Shown here piece by piece: positions 58,830-64,000 of a DNA stretch of 64,000 nt. The notes under the pieces were generated by a model. The model had not been told where the DNA came from. It did not search any database and was given only the letters and a program-made list of their open reading frames with translations. The translations under genes were made by a program, and so were the position numbers. Positions within the stretch are counted from its first letter, which is position 1. Each line of letters opens with the position of its first letter. Source of the stretch: Mesocentrotus franciscanus (Eukaryota > Echinodermata > Echinoidea > Camarodonta > Strongylocentrotidae); the NCBI GenBank assembly GCA_037976565.1, contig CP137674.1, forward strand, positions 6,188,198-6,252,197, given 5' to 3'.

Positions 58830-59175
58830 AACTCAGAGCGGCGACCAACCGATTTATAGCCTGCTCGGTCGCCGCTGATATTTAGGCATTGCCCAACTGG
58901 TCTCCAAGCGGCGAACGGGCGGCGACCGGGCGGCGACAGCTCGGCAGCGCTTTGACCTAGCGGCTTCGACTTTTCGACTTTTGACCTAAATCGCTCGACG
59001 ACGAACGCTCGATTAGGTCGGTCGCCGCCCAGGCACCGAGCGTATTTTGGGCGGCGAGTGAAAAGTGAGCAGGCGCCGCCCGAATTTTAACTCCGCGCTA
59101 AAACTTTAGCTGCGACCGAGCGATGCCCTAAAAACAAGCGGTGCCCGGGCGAAATTTGCTAAAAACTCGCCGCCC
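58830..59175. repeat. GC-rich repeat with GGCGGCGACCG words
   Basis: An isolated GC-rich block in AT-rich DNA with many direct and inverted copies of GGCGGCGA and CGGTCGCCGC. It looks like a palindromic MITE. Clear ends were not resolved, but ATGGTCACAACTCAGAGCGG at its left resembles GCGGTCACAACTAGACTGCG at 59737. Confidence 0.5.
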
Positions 59176-59214
59176 GGCATTACAATACAAGTGAACAAAT
59201 TTAATTAATACATT

Positions 59215-59690
59215 CATTACGGACAGCTCACGCAAAGATGCGCGCGCAAAATGTTGTAAAAGTTCAAACTGGTCTGAAACGTGTAGTTAATTGGTCCAAT
59301 AAGCATTTTTACCAATATAAAAATTTGACGCACGCGTGCGTGTCTGCCATGACGCGTGCACGGAAATGGGTGTGACCTAAAGTTAACCCATGACGTCAAG
59401 TTTATGCATACCAAATATCCTTCAGAAATGACGAAGTGTGACGGAAATATGATCAATAAACAGAAATTAATGAAATGGCGCCTAGATTAACTCACGCTTC
59501 AGTAATAAAATCGTTAGGATCAATAATCATGCTTATGGCACATGTCATGAAAATTTCCTTGACATTTACCATGTCATTCATGAGATATGAAGCTAACCAA
59601 ATCCATACAGAAAGAAAGAAGAAAAAAAGATAGATTCTGACGAAATAAATAGGTGCTCTGCTACGCTACGCGGCAGATCACCTAATAATA
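59215..59690. repeat. hairpin-tailed repeat copy
   Basis: Closely related to 32930-33375: GGTCTGAAACGTGTAG, TTGACGCACGCGTGCGTG and CATGACGTCAAG. It ends in TTCTGACGAAATAAATAGGT, the TCTGC/GCAGA hairpin (59651-59683) and CCTAATAAT. The transposase gene's upstream region begins next to it. Confidence 0.8.
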
Positions 59691-59890
59691 GGGACTTTTC
59701 GATTTGCACGTTCACTAGTGGACTGCGACGTATGCGGTCACAACTAGACTGCGACGTATGCGGCACGCTGAATGTTGTTCATTACCTTTTCGATTTAACA
59801 CTACGACTACGCTCACTCAGTGACGTCATGCATGCCTTATGTTTGGCGCGCGCGCGCGAAATTCGATTGAATATCTAGATATCAGAAATT
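59691..59890 (+). promoter_or_regulatory. promoter-like region or transposon left end before the transposase gene
   Basis: A CpG-richer stretch directly upstream of the ATG at 59891. GACTGCGACGTATGCGG occurs twice (about 59719 and 59744), TTTTCGATTT twice, a CRE-like TGACGTCA once (about 59820), then a (CG)n patch. The start GGGACTTTTCG could be the transposon's terminal repeat; its partner was not found before 64000. Confidence 0.4.
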
Positions 59891-61734
59891 ATGCCGAATC
59901 TCCATAGACTTAGGGAAGAAATTCTCCTTGCATACATCAGCGGCGATTTAGACGACGAAGAATTCATGTTGCTATATGACGCCAATCGGCCTACGAATGT
60001 AGACTTTAAGTACAAGGATTATGAGAAATTCACCTTAGAGAACTATAACGACGATGAGTGCAAGGCATATTTCAGGTAAAAATACATGAAGTTTCCGTAG
60101 CGTAGGCCTCCCCTTGTCATATCGGTGCCCGGGCTTTCGGGGACGGCTGGCGTCAAGTTGCGCTAGTTTCTAGCTCCAGCTGCACCTGCCTCTACTAGTT
60201 CTCATTAGTATAATATTAATTTAGTAATAATTTGTTTTGATTTACCAATACCATAGATTACTAGATCTACATTTTACCAAGACATTAAGAGAAAGAGATG
60301 CGATGAAATTGGCAACAATAGACAAATTTGACTAATAGTACAATAGAAGAAGAAGATTTAAACTTACGATTTATTATCTATTTAGCTAAGCCTATGAGTC
60401 TGACTTCTTGTCAATCAATCAATGTACATCATTAATTTGACAAAAATCATCCCATCCTGTGTTAATCTTTGTATTTTTTAAAACTAAAACCCATGAAATG
60501 TGACTATTGCTGAATATTGTACTCCTAATAATTTTATTCTGAAGAATAAAGACAGTAAAGTCTGAAACTATGAAGACAAATGATGAAATATTGCAGGTTG
60601 CAAAGCTAATCCAAAATGATAGGTTCTCATACTCGTAGACAATTCTCAGTCTCAATTTCTCATGTTTGATATTTAGAAAAATCTAAAATCTTGTCTCACC
60701 AACATTTGTAATTGTATGTAAAAATCCTTTTTAAAACATTTTTTACTAAATACTTGTAAGTTGTATTGAAGTTGTAGAAATGCTTGTACAGCAACTCATA
60801 GTCAACTTATTATTCAAAATTATTTTCTTTATTTTGTATGTGAAGGTTCAGGAAGGATGATCTAAGTCGCCTCAAGCAGTGTCTCCATATTCCTGATGTG
60901 ATCCGGTGCAAGAATGGCTCCAGAGTAGAGGGCATGGAGGCCCTTTGCATCATGCTTGCACGTTTTGCGTACCCGTGCAGATTTGGGGATATGGTGCAAA
61001 TGTTTGCACGTAATGTCCCGCAGCTCTGCCTGATCACCCGCTACATGATTGATCACATATACAACTTTCGCCACCTGGTGCAGACTCTTGACCAGCCCTG
61101 GTTGTCCCCAGAAAACCTTAGCCAGTATGCCGCTGCTGTGCAAGAAAAGGGGGCAGCACTTCAGAATTGTTGGGGATTTGTAGACGGGACAGTGCGTCCA
61201 ATATGCCGCCCCAGTGTGAACCAGCGTGTGGCCTACAATGGTCACAAGAGACTCCATGCGCTTAAATACCAGTCAGTGGTAGCAGCTAACGGCCTCATCG
61301 CCAACCTCTTTGGTCCAATTGAGGGGAGACGCCACGATTGCTACATGCTGAGGGAGTCGGGGCTTTTTGCAGAGTTGGAACGTCATTCCTACGACCCTGA
61401 AGGCAATGTGTTGTGCATTTATGGGGACCCTGCATACCCACTGCGACGACAACTCCAGTGCCCCTTCAAGGGAAATGTCACTGAAGATCAGGCAGCCTAC
61501 AACCACAGCATGAGTACAGTTCGGGTCAGTGTGGAATGGCTGTTTGGTGACATTATCAACATATTTAAATTTGTTGACTTAAAAAAAAATCAGAAGATAG
61601 GTCTGTCAGCTTGTGGAAAATGGTATATCGTTAGCGGCCTTCTCACTAATGCACATGTTTGCCTTAATGGCAATACAACATCGCGCTTCTTTGAACTTGA
61701 GCCGCCAACCCTGGAGGCATATTTTCTCGGTTAG
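59891..61734 (+). CDS. PIF/Harbinger-type transposase (HARBI1-like), two exons
   Basis: Exon 1 is 59891-60075 and exon 2 is 60846-61734, joined at TTCAG|GTAAAA and GTGAAG|GTTCAGG in one frame, giving about 357 residues, the usual length for HARBI1-like proteins. Exon 1 codes an acidic N-terminus with LAYISGDLDDEEFMLLYD. Exon 2 holds the DDE nuclease: GFVDGTVRPICRP (first Asp), GPIEGRRHDCYMLRESGL, IYGDPAYPLRRQLQ (second Asp) and RVSVEWLFGDIINIFKF (Glu), ending PPTLEAYFLG. In active elements it cuts and pastes the element, usually with a Myb-like partner, which I did not see. There are no disabling mutations. It may be a young transposon or a domesticated gene. Its strand is opposite to the receptor exons. 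Confidence 0.9.
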
Positions 61735-63730
61735 ATAACAGATTCCTTTTCTTGTATGGAAAGATTTCCATAATGCCATCTGTCAACTTAAAAAAACCCA
61801 GATTCATTACACTATTTGCAATGCATTGTCAGCTTTTGTTTACAGAATGCACATTAATTAATTCATCTGTATAAACATTTGATAAACTGTACACACCTGT
61901 ATAATTGTGTTACAGTATTTTCTTTGAACATGATAATAAACATAATTATATGTACTGTGCCTTATCCAATGCTTACCATTGTCATATAAGTATTTATAAA
62001 AATTGAATTATTATTTATTTGGCAAAAACAAAGAAAATCAGTGAATACAAAACAAGAGTACATTTGGAAAAGAGTCACATGGATGCTAGGAAAAGAAAAG
62101 ATTAACTTAATAACTATAAACCGAAGGTCTCCTTTTCCATCCATGTGACTTTACAGAAATGGTAAGAATAAAATGGTGAGGTATAATAATGTATGAATCA
62201 CTGTGTAATCAACAATAATCATTGACAAGAAAAAAAATTAACCCCCCATGAATGCAGACAAAGGGACAAAGTTGTATAATTGCATTGAACTGTAGTTTAT
62301 ATTTATTTGAATAAATTATGAGGTATTTATATGAAAGAAAATTTATTTTTAAGAGATATCTCTTTTAGCGAAATTACATCGATTTTTAAACCTCAAAACG
62401 TTTGCTGTGACCGTTTAATTAGTCTGGCATTTGTAGACCTTTTATTGTATTACATATTTGTACTTGATGTTCATACACAAAATATATTCATTTTAGTTAA
62501 GCACAATCAGTGATCATTCATATTTGTGATGTAACAGGTTGAATTTTCCTTCAACTTGGTAAGAGGATAACAAAGTAATCCATCATGATACATGGATTTA
62601 GAATAGAAAAGAAATGATTTTTTTTTCTTGCATCATTTGTATTTTGTTTGACTGTGAACTTTAAAATGTCACCAACTTTATTTACATAGCATCCTTGTGA
62701 TTTATCAAATATTTGAGCTAAAATCAAATGTTAGGTGTATACATCCATCCAACCCTTTAGAATTAAAAGGCCTCATCAAGGATGTGCATGCTATGAAACT
62801 GAACACACTGGTTTATGATATGGTAGGATATGGCATAAACTTAATTACACAAGTAACATTAATTTCTATGTGTCATTTTGAATTCAGACCTGTCAGTTTC
62901 TAGTTCAATTATGAGAGCTTAATTTGTATTAAAAACAAAAATCTCCCTTGTTCTCAATTTGCACACTAGTAACTGTTAAAATGAGAGATTTGAGATTCTG
63001 CAAATCCCTTTAACACATGCACAAATGCTTTTCTTTATTTTCTATTTTTATACACGTGTGTTTCTTCTTTAATGAATACTTTTGTAATTTGTTTAATTTT
63101 TATGATGAATTCGATTTTCTCTATTTTAGATTCGATGGTTTTTATCAGATTTAGTTTCATTATTTTATGTGACGTACTCTCTAATAAAGCTGTCCAATTA
63201 GAAATTAAAAATATGATGCAAATGGGACACAACTATCTTTGGCTTTACAAATGTTGACAATGTCTTCTCTGGGATGTATCAGTATCTGTATATGTCTTCA
63301 CAATTTCACACACTTGTATGTATACTATCATAACAAATGCTTGATGTTCTATGTATGAACATACCAGCGACAACACTTCTTTATGAATATAAATATTTCA
63401 ACTTCACTCCACTTGTATCGAGTATTTTAATTTAGTAAGAGAATGTACATGTAATGTGTGAGTTGTTCAATTGTGAATGTTATAACTTTGCTTTTGTTTA
63501 GTGCGTGATTACTTCTTGGCCTGTTGGATTTGTCTGTGTCTGTGTAATTGTAATATTGTTTTCAGTGTTTTTAGGTGTAGCATGCAGTTGAAGGGGAACC
63601 AAACGCTAGCATTTTTGCTCACTGTTACTGACAAGGGCATAATTCCTGTTACTCCTGTCCTATATTTCCACTTGGGTATCACTAATAATGGACATACTTT
63701 TTTGAGCGACCACTGAGGCTGCCATGTTTT
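61735..63730. other. no gene seen; 3' flank of the transposase gene
   Basis: AT-rich DNA with an AATAAA near 61934 that could end the transposase transcript. ORFs of 60-78 codons here show no family features. The segment 63575-63720 is less AT-rich but also unrecognised. Confidence 0.4.
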
Positions 63731-63737
63731 CCAACGA

Positions 63738-63872
63738 TACCACATGAAACGTCATCTGTGCATGCACTAACAACATTAAGTTACGTAACCATGACTGTTG
63801 TGTCTGCTGCTATGTCGGTGGTTAAGTAACTCACTTTTGTTAGTGCACGCTCAAATAATATTTCATGCGGTT
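63738..63872. repeat. small foldback element
   Basis: The inverted arms (CACATGAAACGTCATCTGTG and CATGCACTAACAAC on the left; complementary text at 63815-63872) pair over most of about 60 bp around a TGTGTCTGCTGCTATG loop. Probably a MITE remnant. Confidence 0.55.
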
Positions 63873-64000
63873 AATTAACAGCAAGCAAAAATGGCAGCGT
63901 TCGGTTCAGCTTTTAAATAAATTCAGTAAAAACAAATTTCATGGCACAAACATAAACTACAAAAGCAGACAATAGACAAACACCTTACAACCTCATTACC

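Overview
The window looks like nuclear DNA of an invertebrate animal: AT-rich, gene-poor, split genes with GT-AG introns, many microsatellites, and a mixed load of Ty3/Gypsy, CR1/L2-like LINE, SINE, piggyBac-like, Tc1/mariner-like, Harbinger-like and long-TIR elements. A marine deuterostome such as an echinoderm or hemichordate would fit the transposon mix and the receptor tail at 55 kb, but nothing here fixes the phylum.

Host genes, minus strand. Three paralogous first exons, each coding a signal peptide and ending in a phase-1 splice donor, lie at 1408-1474, 13187-13265 and 36244-36322. Each sits in a duplicated unit. Unit B is 9.2-16.6 kb and unit C is 33.6-39.2 kb; unit A is truncated at the left edge and broken up by a solo LTR and a full Gypsy element. 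On the same strand, at 58.1-55.1 kb, are the last three exons of a type I membrane receptor: a Thr/Ser-rich stalk, a transmembrane helix, and a cytoplasmic tail with an ITAM-like tyrosine pair. The exon phases of the two sets are compatible. No ectodomain exon was recognised, so whether they belong to one gene family is inference.

Layout. 1-9.2 kb: AGT microsatellite, unit A, solo LTR (2417-3187) and a near-intact Gypsy element on the minus strand (3317-8994). 9.2-16.6 kb: unit B with a tRNA-type SINE, AGT arrays, a LINE 3' end and a 400-bp minisatellite. 16.6-23.6 kb: repeats of a family with CpG-rich palindromic blocks and a 3' terminal hairpin, broken by a TTAA-flanked piggyBac-like MITE. 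23.6-32 kb: nested insertions, in which a repeat contains a SINE with a 7SL-like head, which contains a 7.56-kb long-TIR transposon with a decayed XPG/FEN-like nuclease gene, which contains a 1.47-kb TIR element, which contains a 95-bp palindrome. 32.6-33.4 kb: the hairpin repeat again. 33.6-39.2 kb: unit C, with a foldback MITE 7 nt inside the splice donor. 39.3-43.4 kb: SINE, inverted repeat pair, second copy of the 23.6-kb host repeat. 45-52.7 kb: a CR1/L2-like LINE (endonuclease then reverse transcriptase) split by a 4-kb TTAA element; removing that element restores the LINE reading frame. 53.4-54.3 kb: an unrecognised ORF and a LINE fragment. 55.1-58.1 kb: receptor 3' exons. 59.7-61.7 kb: an intact two-exon Harbinger-type transposase gene (plus strand) behind a CpG-rich promoter-like region. 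61.7-64 kb: AT-rich DNA with one small foldback element.

The strongest leads are the tandem signal-peptide exons with the ITAM-like receptor end, the 7SL-like SINE, and the long-TIR nuclease transposon, whose arms carry palindromes resembling RFX X-boxes. Several elements are broken only by 1-2 nt indels, so some frame breaks may be assembly errors.
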